64,000 nt of DNA from assembly GCA_016717705.1 (NCBI GenBank), contig JADKFD010000027.1, positions 5,172 to 69,171 on the forward strand, written 5' to 3'. Positions 7,825-18,297 of this stretch are shown piece after piece. Origin of the DNA: Rhodanobacteraceae bacterium (GTDB lineage: Bacteria; Pseudomonadota; Gammaproteobacteria; Xanthomonadales; SZUA-5). A model generated the notes under the pieces. It saw only the letters and a list, made by a program, of their open reading frames with translations. It was not told the DNA's origin and ran no database searches. Every line of letters begins with the position of its first letter. Position 1 is the first letter of the stretch. Both the position numbers and the translations under genes were made by a program.

Positions 7825-10539
7825 ATGACCCGCTCCGTCGTCTTCGAACCCCACGACCAGCCGCTGCGCGAGGATGTCAGCCTGCTTGGCCGACTGGTCG
7901 GGGAAATGCTCTCCGACCAGCTCGGCACCAGTTTCTTCCAGCTGCTGGAGCAGGTGCGTCGTTGCGCCATCGCCCGGCGCGAGGGCGATCCGGGGCGCCT
8001 GTCGGAGCTGTCGGCGCTGCTCGGCGATCTGCAGGTCGAGCGTGCCCTGGATCTGGTGCGTGCCTTTTCCAGCTACTTCCAGCTGGTCAATCTGGCCGAA
8101 CAGGTGCACCGCATCCGCCGTCGGCGCGAGCACCAGGCCGCGGATGCGGGCCCGCAACCGGGCGGCGTGATGGATGGCTTGATGCGTCTGCGCGCGGCCG
8201 GCGTTGGCAGCGATGCGGTGCGCGAGGCGCTGTCGAAGCTGCTGCTGGAACCGGTGTTCACCGCGCATCCGACCGAGGCGACGCGGCGCACCATGCTGGA
8301 AAAGGAGCAGCGCATCGTGCGCGCGCTGGTCGATCGCCTCGACTCGGGTCGCACGCCCGAGGAAGAACGCGCGCGCCTGGCGCAGATGCGCATGCACATC
8401 ACCGCGGCCTGGCAAACCGCCGAGTACTCGCCGGTGCGCCCGAGCGTGGAACAGGAGCGTGAGCACGTCCTGTTCTATCTGACCGACGTGCTGTTCCGCG
8501 CGGTGCCGGCCTGCTATGCGGAGTTCGAGCGCTGCCTCGCGGCGACCTATCCGGAACTGGTGACCGGCGCGCCGCTGCGTCCGCTGCTGCGCTTCGGGAC
8601 CTGGGTCGGCGGCGACATGGACGGTAACCCGAACGTCGGCGCCGAGACCATCCGCGATGCGCTCGCCGCGCACCGCCGCGTGCTGTTTGCGCGCTATCTC
8701 GGTGAGCTCAAGGAGCTGTCGCTGATCCTCAGCCAGTCGCACACGCGGATCGCCATCGATCCGGCGGTCGACGCGCGCGTGGCCGCCTACAGCAAGCGCC
8801 TGCGGCGCGCCTGGGCGAGCATTCCGCGGCGCCATCGCGACATGCCCTATCGCTGTCTGCTGATCCTGATGGCGGCGCGCCTGGGCGCCACGCTGGAGGA
8901 TCGCGACGGCGGTTATGACGACCCGATCGAATTCCTCGCCGACCTCGACCTGATCCGCCTGTCGCTGGTGCGCAACGGCGGCCGCCACGCCGGGCTGTAT
9001 CCGTTCCAGCGCTTCGTCGCGCGGGTCAACACCTTCGGTTTCCATCTGGCCGCGCTCGACGTTCGCCAGCACGCCGAGGTGCATCGGGCGGCACTGTCAG
9101 CGTGCATTGCCGGCCTCGAGTGGAGCGCGGAAGCGGCCGGCGCGCGTCGCGCCGCGCTGCATGCGGCGATTGCCGGCGACTTCGCGCGCCCGGCTGCGGC
9201 TGCGAACGGCACGCGCGCCGTGCTCGAAGTGTTCGACGCACTGGCCCAAAGCCGCGCCCGCTATGGCGCCGCCGCCATCGGCGTGTTCATCGTCAGCATG
9301 AGCGAGAGCGCCGACGACGTCCTCGCGGTGCTGGCGCTGGCGCGCATCGCGGCCGGTGCGGGTGCTGAGCCGCTGGCGCTGGACGTCGCGCCCTTGTTCG
9401 AGACCGTTGCCGATCTCTCGGCGGCGCCGCGCATTCTCCGTGAATTGCTCGCCGACCCGGTCTATCGGGCGCACCTCAAGGCGCGCGGCGATCGCCAGGT
9501 GGTGATGCTCGGCTACTCGGACAGCAACAAGGATGGTGGCATCGTTGCCTCACGTTTTGCCTTGCAGGAGGCGCAAGCCGAGCTGTCCGAGATCGCGCAC
9601 GGCGCCGGCATCGATCTCAGTTTCTTCCACGGGCGCGGCGGCACCGCCAGTCGCGGCGGCGGGCGCACCGAGCGCGCGGTGATGGCAGCGCCGCACGGCA
9701 GCGTCAACGGCCACTTGCGGCTGACCGAACAGGGCGAGGTGATCCATCGCAAATACGCGATCCGCGCCATTGCGCTGCGCAATATCGAACAGGCCTTTTC
9801 CGGCCTGCTGCACGCCACCCTGAACCCGGCGCCACGCGATCCGCGCGAGTCCGACTGGCGCCAGTTGATGGCGCAGATTGCCGACACCAGCCGCGCCAGC
9901 TACCGCCAGCTGGTCTACGGTGAGACCGAGTTTGCCGAGTATTTCCGCGCGGCGACGCCGATCGACGTGATCGAACGCATGAAGATCGGCTCACGGCCGT
10001 CACTGCGCAAGGGCGACAGTTTCCGCATCGAACAACTGCGTGCCATTCCCTGGGTGTTCGCGTGGTCGCAGAGCCGTCACGGCCTGCCCGGCTGGTTCGG
10101 TCTGGGCAGTGGACTGGCGGCGGCTTGCGCGCGCGTCGGCGAGCAGCGCATGGTCGAGATGGCGCGCGACTGGCCGTTCTTCCTGCTGATGCTGGAGGAT
10201 GTCGAGATGGTGCTGGCCAAGGCGGATGTCGGCATCGCCGCGCAATACTCGGCGCTGGCCGGACCGCTGCACCAGCGCTACTGGCCGATCATCGAGGCCG
10301 AGTGGCAGCGCACCATCGAATACATCCTGAAACTGAAGGGATCCAGCGAATTGCTGGCCTATGACCGCCGGCTGCAGCGCACCATCCGTTTACGCAATCC
10401 CTATGTCGATCCGATCAGCGTGCTGCAGGTCGACATGTTGCGGCGCTGGCGCGAAGGCGAGCGCAAGGACGAGCACCTGTTCGAGGCGCTGGTCGCCACC
10501 GTCAACGGCATTGCGCGCGGTTTGCAGAATACGGGCTGA
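7825..10539 (+). CDS. ppc: Phosphoenolpyruvate carboxylase
   Basis: A 904-residue cytosolic enzyme that carboxylates PEP with bicarbonate to oxaloacetate, replenishing the TCA cycle. Catalytic signatures are intact: VFTAHPTEATRRT with the essential His at residue 148, GYSDSNKDGG near 563, and FFHGRGGTASRGGG near 600. The C-terminus ends ...NGIARGLQNTG as in the family. It stands alone, in convergent orientation with the secreted TIG protein gene. Confidence 0.97.
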   Translation: MTRSVVFEPHDQPLREDVSLLGRLVGEMLSDQLGTSFFQLLEQVRRCAIARREGDPGRLSELSALLGDLQVERALDLVRAFSSYFQLVNLAEQVHRIRRRREHQAADAGPQPGGVMDGLMRLRAAGVGSDAVREALSKLLLEPVFTAHPTEATRRTMLEKEQRIVRALVDRLDSGRTPEEERARLAQMRMHITAAWQTAEYSPVRPSVEQEREHVLFYLTDVLFRAVPACYAEFERCLAATYPELVTGAPLRPLLRFGTWVGGDMDGNPNVGAETIRDALAAHRRVLFARYLGELKELSLILSQSHTRIAIDPAVDARVAAYSKRLRRAWASIPRRHRDMPYRCLLILMAARLGATLEDRDGGYDDPIEFLADLDLIRLSLVRNGGRHAGLYPFQRFVARVNTFGFHLAALDVRQHAEVHRAALSACIAGLEWSAEAAGARRAALHAAIAGDFARPAAAANGTRAVLEVFDALAQSRARYGAAAIGVFIVSMSESADDVLAVLALARIAAGAGAEPLALDVAPLFETVADLSAAPRILRELLADPVYRAHLKARGDRQVVMLGYSDSNKDGGIVASRFALQEAQAELSEIAHGAGIDLSFFHGRGGTASRGGGRTERAVMAAPHGSVNGHLRLTEQGEVIHRKYAIRAIALRNIEQAFSGLLHATLNPAPRDPRESDWRQLMAQIADTSRASYRQLVYGETEFAEYFRAATPIDVIERMKIGSRPSLRKGDSFRIEQLRAIPWVFAWSQSRHGLPGWFGLGSGLAAACARVGEQRMVEMARDWPFFLLMLEDVEMVLAKADVGIAAQYSALAGPLHQRYWPIIEAEWQRTIEYILKLKGSSELLAYDRRLQRTIRLRNPYVDPISVLQVDMLRRWREGERKDEHLFEALVATVNGIARGLQNTG

Positions 10540-10659
10540 GCGGCCGGGCCACCCCGACGGTGAGGGCGCGTGCGCCCCCGCTGAACGAACATCTCAGGGT
10601 CCATCCCGGCCATTCATTGGTGTGCGCGATATCGCGAAACCGTTGCACGGCTCAACCTG

Positions 10660-10684
10660 GGGCACGCGCCGGCGGCGCGTGCCC
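10660..10684. terminator. GC-rich hairpin between convergent genes
   Basis: An 11-bp perfect stem (GGGCACGCGCC / GGCGCGTGCCC) with a 3-base loop lies between the converging ppc and TIG-protein genes. It has no T-tract, so Rho-independent activity is only inferred. Confidence 0.45.
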
Positions 10685-10692
10685 ACGGACGA

Positions 10693-12278
10693 TCAGTCCT
10701 CGGTTTCGAAGCCGCTGCGTCCCAGCGGAGCCGGATAGAACAACTGCCGTGCCATCGAGACGTTTGATTCGTACATCTGCGCCCCCGGCAACAGGCCGGC
10801 GCACACGCCGTTGTTGGCGTTGTAGATGCGCAGATTGGCCACGCGGAGATCCGGGTACTCGCCCTGGTACGACGGCGAATTCTCATCCCAGCAATAGCCT
10901 TCCGCCAATTGACCGAATTGCGGAATCCAGACCTGCACGTAACAGTCCAGGATCGCGCGTGCCAGACCGGTCGGCGGATACGGCAGATAAGGCGGATCTT
11001 CGATATTCGGCACATACCAGGTGCCCTCGTTGGGCGCCAAGCCCGGCGCGTTGGTCGCCGGATTGCCAGGGAATTTCGACCTGACACAGGCAACGGCGGC
11101 CGGATTGACGGTACCGCCCGAAGTGATGGTGTAGTTCCAGATCGGCAGATCGACCACGGCGAAGCCGTCGACAAGAACCGCGTTCAGCCCTCCGGGCACC
11201 TGGGTGGCGGTGACATCGCGGTATCCGAACTGGGCGCTGGGCGAGATCACCAGAGTGACGGTTGCCGTGGTTTGATTGATGATCGACACATTGCCGACGG
11301 AAATGCCCTGGCCGAAGGTGAAGGTGGTCTGCGGCACGAAGCCATAGCCGGTCACGGTGACCGTCACGCTGCTGTCGATCAGACCTGTGCGGGATTGACG
11401 TCGGTGATGTTGAACTGGGTGATTGGCGGCACGGCACCGAACGAGGTCGCCGACAACACGGTTGCGCTGCCGCCGGGCGCCACCTCGAAGTTCCATTGCA
11501 ACGCCGCGCCGTTGTCGATGCAACCGGTGCCCACGGTGTTGTCCAGCTGGCCACCGCCAATCTGCGACCACACGCTGCTGTAGCCCACCGCCGTGTAGCG
11601 GTTCGCGGGGGTCAGCGGTATATGCAGGATGGTGTATTCGGGCGTGACGCCGGCACAGGTACGGCCACCCGGACTACCCGACGTCGGCTCACGGAACGGC
11701 ACGCCGCTGTCGCTGTTGGCCAGATAAATGTCGCTGCCGAGGAATATGGTCACCTGCTCGGTGTTGCCGCCAGTGTTTCTGACCCGGAAGCGCTCGGAGA
11801 AATAATTTTCGCCATTGACGTAGGTGATCGTCTTGGTGGCGACCAGTCCGGATTGGCCGAGGTTGGCGACCACCGTCACGCTGTAGGGCGATGCGCTGGT
11901 GCCGGCGCCATTGGTCGGCGTCAGCGAGGCCTCGAAGTATGGCGTCGTCGCGCCGAGGCTCCCGGTGGCAGTGCCGCCGGGGTGCTCGCCAAATCTGGGC
12001 GCGTAGAGCGTTGTGCCGACGCGTACAAACCAACCCATGTCGGCGGTTTGCGCGGCATTGGTCGGATAAATCTGGCCCAGCGATCCGCTCGGCGTATTCG
12101 AATTGAAGATCTGGTAGGAATTGTCCGCGCCGACATTGACCCGCAGGGGCACGCCATTGATCGTCGAAAACGCCGGTGCTGCGGTTGCCGCGGCCGGCAT
12201 CACGGGCTGCTTGGCGAACAACGGCGCTGCCAGCAGGAGTGCCACCAGGGAAACGAGGATTCTGTTCATCATGATCAA
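10693..12278 (-). pseudogene. Secreted TIG-domain protein, frameshifted near 11385
   Basis: The first reading frame (12278 to 11379) starts MIMMNRILVSLVALLLAAPLFA, a clear signal peptide, and runs through a beta-rich region of about 270 residues to ITDVNPAQV. There it meets a stop. The next frame continues LIDSSVTVTVTGYGFVPQTTFTFG, an evident IPT/TIG fold, and ends ...APLGRSGFETED. One missing base near 11385 explains the break; the joined product would be about 528 aa. Function is unknown, and an exported or surface protein is inferred. It could be a sequencing error rather than a true pseudogene. Confidence 0.7.
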
Positions 12279-12440
12279 CCTCTGAACCGGGCTTTCGGTG
12301 CGGCGTGCAAGCTCAAATCATCTTACACGCCAATGGCGAAGGGATTCCGAGCATCAGGAACACGCTCCTTCGACGATACCACACAGGGTCCCCGGTGCTA
12401 ATCTCCATGGTTTGCCTGCAGCGAGTCGGTGTCGATCTCC

Positions 12441-15400
12441 ATGTGGCGTCCTGGCCTGGATCAGTTGCGCGCGAGTTTTGCCGACGTCGACTTGAGACGC
12501 GGGCAGCGTTATGCGCGTGACGGTCGCGTGCTGTGGCTGGAGCGTCGCGAAACCGGCGTCGAGCGCATCCTGGTCGGCGAGGTCAAGGGATCGCGACGAA
12601 CGCCCTACCGCGTGCATGTGCGCGCCTGGCTGCGCAACGAGCGCTGGCGCATCGAATCGCATTGCAGTTGCCCGGTCCAGGTGGCCTGCAAACACGCCGT
12701 GGCCTTGCTGTTGAGCGCCGACGGCAACGCCACGAGTGCGCCAGTCGCGGTGAGCACGCGGCCCGGACCGGTCATGCAGCCGATCGAGGGCCGCATCGGT
12801 TGGCTCAGCGCCAGCCTGGGCGAGCAGCACGCGCTGGGGCTGCGCCTCGGTCGCTGGCTGCCGGGCCACAGCGGCGGCTGGCGCTTCGAGAGTCTGACCC
12901 CGACGGATCTTCGGCCCGATTGGCGCGAAGCCCTGAGCGCGGCGGCGCGGGCCCTGCTCGGTCTGTCGGCGCGCGGCAAACCGGTGTGGTTTGCTGGCGA
13001 GCACTGGTGGCTGCCGCAGGCCAACGCGGTATCCGAATTGCTGGCGGTCGCCGCCGAGGGCGGCTGCGCCTGGCAGCGACCCGGGCTGTTGCTGTTGCCG
13101 GGCGCCGAGCGCAGGCTCGACTGGTCGTGGTCGATCGATGCGCGCGGTTGCCAGCGGCTGATCGCCAGCGCCGGTGGCGGCGACTGCGTGCGCCTTGGCG
13201 ACGCCTGGTTGTACGTCGACGGGCTGGCGCGGCAGATCGGCCGGATCGAGCAGCCGCTGGGGCCGGCACTGATGGGCGAGCTGCTGGCGCTGCCGCCGCT
13301 GCCGGCGTCGGCGGTCGCCGCTTTCATCTCCCGCCATGCCGAACAGCTGCCGCCGGACTTCCCGCGCCCCGCCGAACTCGTCGTCGAAGCGCCGACGGTC
13401 GAAGCGCCGCTGCCGATCCTCACGCTGCATCAGAGCGCCGGTAGCCACGAATCGCGCGGCCGCAAGACGGCGCGTCTGATCGCCTACGCCCGGCTGTCCT
13501 TTCGCTACGGACCGGCGCGCATGGGCGAGGGCGATCCGGCGCATGAACTCAGCGTTTTCGATGGCGAGCGCGTGCGCCTGTACCAGCGCGACCGCGGCCG
13601 CGAACGCGAACTGGCGACGCGCCTGAAGCAGCTCGGGCTGATCTCCAACCGCCACGCGATGATCGATCACCCCGGCCTGCAGCAGAGCGACTGGGTGATC
13701 AATCCGGATGGCGATCCGCAGGCGCTCAACGAGTTCTGCTACGTCATGCTGCCGCGTCTGCGCAGCGAGGGCTGGCGGCTGGAGTACGGTCCGCGCTTCC
13801 CGCTGAAGCTGATCGACGCCGACTACAAGTTCTACGGCGAAGTGGAGGCCGACCCGCTCGCCGCGACGCTGACGCTCGAACTTGGCATCGATGTCGACGG
13901 CGAGCGCATCAACCTGCTGCCGACGCTGCGCGAGGGCCTGCGCGACGGTCGCTTCCAGGATCTGCCGACCGCTGCCGACGCCATCGTCGCCCTGACCCTG
14001 CCGGGCGAACGCCGCCTGCCGATTGCCGCCGGCCGTCTGCGCTTCATCCTGGACACGCTGAACGAGCTCGGCGAAGCCGGCGCGAGCGATCAGCGTCGTC
14101 TGCAGCTGCCGCGCGCGCGCGCCGCGGCGCTGGTCGAACTCGAGGCCGAGCTGGCCGGCGGCAAGCGCATGTGGACCGGTTCGGCCGCGGTGCGCGAACT
14201 TGCCGACAAGTTGTCGCGCTTTGCCGGCATGCCGGCAACGCCGGTGCCTGAAGCCTTGAATGCGGCGCTGCGTCCGTACCAGGTCGAGGGCCTGTCCTGG
14301 CTGCGCTTCCTCGGCGAATCCGGCTTGAGTGGCATCCTTGCCGACGACATGGGTCTGGGCAAGACCGTTCAGGTGCTCGCCTACCTGGTCGGCGAGCAGC
14401 AGGCCGGGCGCGCCGATCGACCGACCCTGGTGGTCTGCCCGAAGAGCGTACTGCCGAACTGGGCTGCCGAAACGGCTCGATTCGCGCCCTCGCTGCGGCA
14501 ACTGGTGCATGCCGGACCCGAACGTGGCAAGCGGCGTGCCCGTTTCGCCGATGTCGATCTGGTGCTGACCACCTATCCGGTGCTCGCGCGGGATGTCGAC
14601 GCGCTGGTGGCGCAGCCATGGAACCTGGTGGTGCTCGACGAATCGCAGATGGTGAAGAACCCGGCCACGCTGGCGGCGCGCGCGGCGCGCAAGCTCGACG
14701 CCCGCCAGCGCATTTGCCTGACCGGCACGCCGCTGGAAAATCATCTCGGAGAACTCTGGGCGCAGTTCGACTTCCTGCTGCCCGGCCTGCTCGGATCGAA
14801 GGCGGATTTCACCCGCAATTTCAGGAAGCCGATCGAAAAGGCCCGAGATCGGGAGGTGCGCGAGCGGCTGCGTCGGCGCATCCGCCCCTTCCTGTTGCGA
14901 CGGACCAAGGACCAGGTGGTTGCCGACCTGCCCGAGAAGACCGAGGTGACGCGCACCATCATGCTCGAAGGGCGCCAGCGCGATCTCTACGAGACCCTGC
15001 GCGCCAGTTATGCCGAGGAAATCCGCGGCTACATCGCCGCGCAGACCTTCGAGCGCAACCGCATCCGCGTGCTCGAAGGCCTGATGCGCCTGCGCCAGGT
15101 CTGTTGCGATCCGCGCCTGATTCCGCAGGAGCACGCCAAGGCGGCGCCCTCGGCCAAACTCGACTACCTGATGGACATGTTGCATGAGCTGATCGCGGCT
15201 GGCCGGCGCATCCTGGTGTTCAGCCAGTTCACCAGCATGCTGGAGCTGATCGAGGCCGATCTGGCCTCCGAGCGCATCCGCTACGTCAAGCTGACCGGCC
15301 AGACCGAGGATCGCGCCACGCCGGTGCAGCGCTTCCAGCGCGGTGAAGTGCCGGTGTTCCTGATCAGCCTGCGTGCCGGCGGCTTTGGCTTGAATCTCAC

Positions 15401-15656
15401 GCGCGCCGACACGGTGATCCACTACGATCCCTGGTGGAATCCGGCGGTCGAGTCGCAGGCCACCGACCGTGCCCATCGCATCGGCCAGGACAAGCCGGTG
15501 TTCGTCTACCGGCTGATCGCCGGCGATACCGTTGAAGAACGCATCCTCGTCCTGCAGGCGCGCAAGCGCGAACTCGCCGACGCGCTGTTCGACGAGTCCG
15601 GCCAGAGCCTCGCTGCGGCGTTGAGTGCGGACGACTGGCTGGCGTTGCTGGACTGA
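12441..15656 (+). CDS. SWIM zinc-finger SNF2-family helicase/ATPase
   Basis: A protein of about 1071 residues. The N-terminal SWIM finger (CSC...CKHAV, residues about 76-89) is a likely nucleic-acid or protein contact. It is followed by a domain of about 500 residues and then a SNF2 motor: DDMGLGKT near 635, the box II variant DESQ near 733, LTGTPLENHLGELW, and the helicase C motifs LISLRAGGFGLNLT and TDRAHRIGQ. Such proteins are ATP-driven translocases thought to remodel protein-DNA or RNA polymerase complexes (RapA relatives). The start is uncertain: the ATG at 12441 or an in-frame GTG at 12429. Confidence 0.9.
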   Translation: MWRPGLDQLRASFADVDLRRGQRYARDGRVLWLERRETGVERILVGEVKGSRRTPYRVHVRAWLRNERWRIESHCSCPVQVACKHAVALLLSADGNATSAPVAVSTRPGPVMQPIEGRIGWLSASLGEQHALGLRLGRWLPGHSGGWRFESLTPTDLRPDWREALSAAARALLGLSARGKPVWFAGEHWWLPQANAVSELLAVAAEGGCAWQRPGLLLLPGAERRLDWSWSIDARGCQRLIASAGGGDCVRLGDAWLYVDGLARQIGRIEQPLGPALMGELLALPPLPASAVAAFISRHAEQLPPDFPRPAELVVEAPTVEAPLPILTLHQSAGSHESRGRKTARLIAYARLSFRYGPARMGEGDPAHELSVFDGERVRLYQRDRGRERELATRLKQLGLISNRHAMIDHPGLQQSDWVINPDGDPQALNEFCYVMLPRLRSEGWRLEYGPRFPLKLIDADYKFYGEVEADPLAATLTLELGIDVDGERINLLPTLREGLRDGRFQDLPTAADAIVALTLPGERRLPIAAGRLRFILDTLNELGEAGASDQRRLQLPRARAAALVELEAELAGGKRMWTGSAAVRELADKLSRFAGMPATPVPEALNAALRPYQVEGLSWLRFLGESGLSGILADDMGLGKTVQVLAYLVGEQQAGRADRPTLVVCPKSVLPNWAAETARFAPSLRQLVHAGPERGKRRARFADVDLVLTTYPVLARDVDALVAQPWNLVVLDESQMVKNPATLAARAARKLDARQRICLTGTPLENHLGELWAQFDFLLPGLLGSKADFTRNFRKPIEKARDREVRERLRRRIRPFLLRRTKDQVVADLPEKTEVTRTIMLEGRQRDLYETLRASYAEEIRGYIAAQTFERNRIRVLEGLMRLRQVCCDPRLIPQEHAKAAPSAKLDYLMDMLHELIAAGRRILVFSQFTSMLELIEADLASERIRYVKLTGQTEDRATPVQRFQRGEVPVFLISLRAGGFGLNLTRADTVIHYDPWWNPAVESQATDRAHRIGQDKPVFVYRLIAGDTVEERILVLQARKRELADALFDESGQSLAAALSADDWLALLD

Positions 15657-15661
15657 AAGAC

Positions 15662-15817
<156 letters not shown>

Positions 15818-15902
15818 GATCCCTTGGCACCTCGTTCAGCCTGTGCGAGGCTGCCGCGCCTACAATGAATGATCGAATACTGCTGTCTGCGGAGGTTTTT
15901 CC

Positions 15903-16557
15903 ATGCGAGTCCAAGTCATTTTCGTTGCCGCTGCGCTGGCGCTGGGCTTTGTGTCCGTGCACTCGAACGTGCAGGCGCAGTCGGATTCGAAGGCCAAGCT
16001 CTACAAGTGGACCGACCAGGAGGGCAATGTCCACTACAGCGACCAGATTCCGCCGGAAGCCAAGGAGTACGCCCGCGAACGCGTCAATGAGCAGGGCGTG
16101 GCGGTCGAAGCGTGTCGACCGTGCACAGACGCCGGAGGAACTGGCCGCACAGAAGGCGGCTGCGGACAAGGCGATCGCCGATGCCAAGCACGCCGAGGAA
16201 ATGCGCAAGGCGGACGAGGCGCTGATGAATTCCTATGCCAGCGAGGAGGATCTCACGCGCGCCTACAGCCAGCGTCTGGATCTGCTCAGCCAGACCATCG
16301 ACGCGCGACAGATGGAAATCACGGCGCGCGAGCAGAGCTTGACCTCACTGGTGACGCAGGCGGCGGAGATGGAACGCGGCGGACGTCCGGTCAGCGATGC
16401 CATCAAGCAGATGATTGCGTCCGAGCGCACCGAGATCGATCGCCAGAAGCAGTTCTTGCTGAAGAAAGAGAGCGAAAAACTGACGGCGAAAAAGGACTAC
16501 GACCGCGACATGGCCGCCTACAAGTCTGCGCTGGCACGCGCCAACCGGGACAAGTGA
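15903..16557 (+). pseudogene. DUF4124 periplasmic protein, frameshifted near 16111
   Basis: It begins with a signal peptide (MRVQVIFVAAALALGFVSVH..., cleavage near VQA) and the DUF4124 motif LYKWTDQEGNVHYSDQIPP. The frame is lost after ...NEQGVAVEA and resumes one base later as VDRAQTPEELAAQKAAADKA. It then continues as a long charged coiled coil ending ...SALARANRDK. One extra T at about 16111 would explain it. The joined product is about 217 aa. Function is unknown. The last bases overlap the LOG gene start by 4 nt, suggesting translational coupling and an intact gene in vivo. Confidence 0.7.
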
Positions 16558-17150
16558 CCGTGACCGAAAGTCTGCGCGTCTGCGTCTATTGCGCATCCAG
16601 CGCTGCCGCAGATCCGGTCTACCGCGAGCAGGCGCACGCGCTCGGCCTGGCCCTTGCCGCAGGCGGCTGCAGCGTCGTCTATGGCGGCGGCAGCATGGGT
16701 TCGATGGGCGCGGTGGCGGACGGCGCGCTCGCCGGCGGCGGCGAGGTGACCGGCATCCTGCCACGCTTCATGGCCGACCTCGAATGGGGTCATCCGGGCC
16801 TGACCCGGCTGGAACTGGTGGAGGACATGCGCGAGCGCAAGCACAAGCTGCTGACCGGCAGCGATGCGGTGGTTGCGCTGCCCGGCGGCTGCGGCACGCT
16901 CGAAGAGCTGTTCGAGGCGATCACGCTCAAGCGCCTGGGCTTGTATTTCGGCCCGATCATCCTGCTCAACACGCGCGGCTTCTACGACGATGTCGTGCGC
17001 GTGCTCGATCGCAGCATCGACGAGCGCTTCATGAACCACGAACATCGCGCCATGTGGACCCTGGTGGCCGATGCGGCCGACGTGTTGCCCGCCATCCGCG
17101 CCACACCGCGCTGGCGCGAGGATGCGCGGAGTCTGGCGGCGGCCAGGTGA
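16554..17150 (+). CDS. LOG-family nucleotide 5'-monophosphate phosphoribohydrolase
   Basis: 198 residues. LOG-family enzymes cleave nucleoside monophosphates to free base plus ribose-5-phosphate; related plant enzymes activate cytokinins. The diagnostic motifs are present: VCVYCASS at the N-terminus, VYGGGSMGSMGAVADGAL, and PGGCGTLEELFE. The GTG at 16554 overlaps the preceding stop by 4 nt; a second GTG at 16560 is also possible. It lies upstream of mutM with a 152-bp repeat-filled gap. Confidence 0.88.
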   Translation: MTVTESLRVCVYCASSAAADPVYREQAHALGLALAAGGCSVVYGGGSMGSMGAVADGALAGGGEVTGILPRFMADLEWGHPGLTRLELVEDMRERKHKLLTGSDAVVALPGGCGTLEELFEAITLKRLGLYFGPIILLNTRGFYDDVVRVLDRSIDERFMNHEHRAMWTLVADAADVLPAIRATPRWREDARSLAAAR

Positions 17151-17152
17151 AG

Positions 17153-17295
17153 CGGTGAGAGGTGGTAGGTGAAAAAGGGGGGGGGCGGGGTTTTCCCGCG
17201 AAACAGAAGCGTCGCGCGCCAGCGCGCTCCTACAATCTCTCCGCGACTCCGGCGGTGCCGGCTGTTACTCACTACTCACCATTCACTATTCACTG
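17153..17295. repeat. Composite repeat region upstream of mutM
   Basis: It contains a GGTGAGAGGTGGTAGGTG segment and a distal ACTCACTACTCACCATTCAC tract (weakly complementary arms). Between them are an A5-G9 homopolymer step, a degenerate family B unit (CGGGGTTTTCCCGCGAAAC) and a family A unit (AGCGCGCTCCTACAAT). The distal tract ends 8 bases before the mutM start. Confidence 0.55.
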
Positions 17296-17302
17296 GTTCC
17301 CA

Positions 17303-18115
17303 GTGCCCGAACTCCCCGAAGTAGAAACCACCCGCCGCGGCATCGAACCGCATCTCGCCGGGCGCATCGTGCGCCGGTTGCTGGTGCGCGAGCCGCGTCT
17401 GCGCTGGCCGGTGCCCGACGCGGTCGCCGACGGGCTGATCGATCTGCCTGTCGAGCGCGTGCGTCGGCGCGCCAAGTACCTGCTGCTCGACAACCCGCGC
17501 GGCAGCGCCATCGTGCATCTGGGCATGAGCGGCAGCCTGCGCGTGCTCGATGTCGATGTCCCGCTGAAGGCCCACGATCATTGGGACTTGTTGTTGGACG
17601 ACGGCCGCTTGCTGCGCTACAACGATCCGCGCCGCTTCGGTTGTCTGCTGTGGCAGCCGGCACCTGAGGTGCATCCGTTGTTGGCACAGCTCGGGCCCGA
17701 GCCCTTCGACAGCGGCTTCGATGGCGGCTATCTGTATGCGCGCGCCCACGGCCGCAGCGGACCGGTCAAACACTTCCTGATGGATCAGGCCATCGTCGTC
17801 GGTGTCGGCAACATCTACGCAGCCGAGGCGCTGTTCCGCGCCGGCATCGATCCGCGGCGCGCCGCCGGTCGCGTATCGCGGGCGCGCTTCGAGGCGCTGG
17901 CGCAGGCGGTCAAGGCGATCCTGGGTCACGCCATCGAGCGTGGTGGCACCACGCTGCGCGATTTCCTGCGCCCGGACGGCGAGCCGGGCTACTTCGAGCA
18001 GGAATTACAGGTCTACGGCCGCGCCGGCGAGCCGTGTCGGGTGTGCGGCACGCCGGTGGCAAGCGTGCGCCTGGGGCAGCGGTCGAGTTTCTATTGCCGG
18101 AAGTGCCAGCGCTGA
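17303..18115 (+). CDS. mutM: Formamidopyrimidine-DNA glycosylase
   Basis: 270 residues (E. coli MutM 269). This base-excision repair enzyme removes 8-oxoguanine and FaPy lesions and nicks the abasic site. The GTG start puts the catalytic proline next: PELPEVETTRRG with Pro2 and Glu3. DQAIVVGVGNIYAAEALFRAGI and the C-terminal zinc finger (CRVCGTP...FYCRKCQ) are complete. Reading further upstream would displace Pro2, so the GTG at 17303 is firmly preferred. It follows the LOG gene on the same strand. Confidence 0.96.
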   Translation: MPELPEVETTRRGIEPHLAGRIVRRLLVREPRLRWPVPDAVADGLIDLPVERVRRRAKYLLLDNPRGSAIVHLGMSGSLRVLDVDVPLKAHDHWDLLLDDGRLLRYNDPRRFGCLLWQPAPEVHPLLAQLGPEPFDSGFDGGYLYARAHGRSGPVKHFLMDQAIVVGVGNIYAAEALFRAGIDPRRAAGRVSRARFEALAQAVKAILGHAIERGGTTLRDFLRPDGEPGYFEQELQVYGRAGEPCRVCGTPVASVRLGQRSSFYCRKCQR

Positions 18116-18129
18116 TGGCGGGGCCGCGC

Positions 18130-18296
18130 GCTTTTGTGGGAGCGGATTCATCCCGCGAGCTTTGCGCTCCGCCGCCACCCTTCTTCGCGCGCAAGCGCGC
18201 TCCCACAAATACGCCGAAAGTCCACGCAAGAATGTAGGAGCGCGCTCGCGCGCGATGCTTTTTCCAACAACCAACAACCCGCAACCAACAACCGTC
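18130..18296. repeat. Composite REP cluster 3' of mutM
   Basis: A family B unit (TGTGGGAGCGGATTCATCCC) is followed by family A units in both orientations (GCGCAAGCGCGCTCCCACAA, then TGTAGGAGCGCGCTCGCGCG) and a single CAACAACC tract (18258-18290) like the arms at 15662. It separates the convergent mutM and ETF-QO genes. Confidence 0.7.
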
Positions 18297-18297
18297 T

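Noticed and set aside
12354..15476. A 1040-codon open frame on the minus strand opposite the SNF2 gene
   Set aside because: It mirrors the third-position GC bias of the real gene, has no domain, and its composition (Arg/Ala/Gln/His-rich) is typical of antisense shadows in high-GC DNA.
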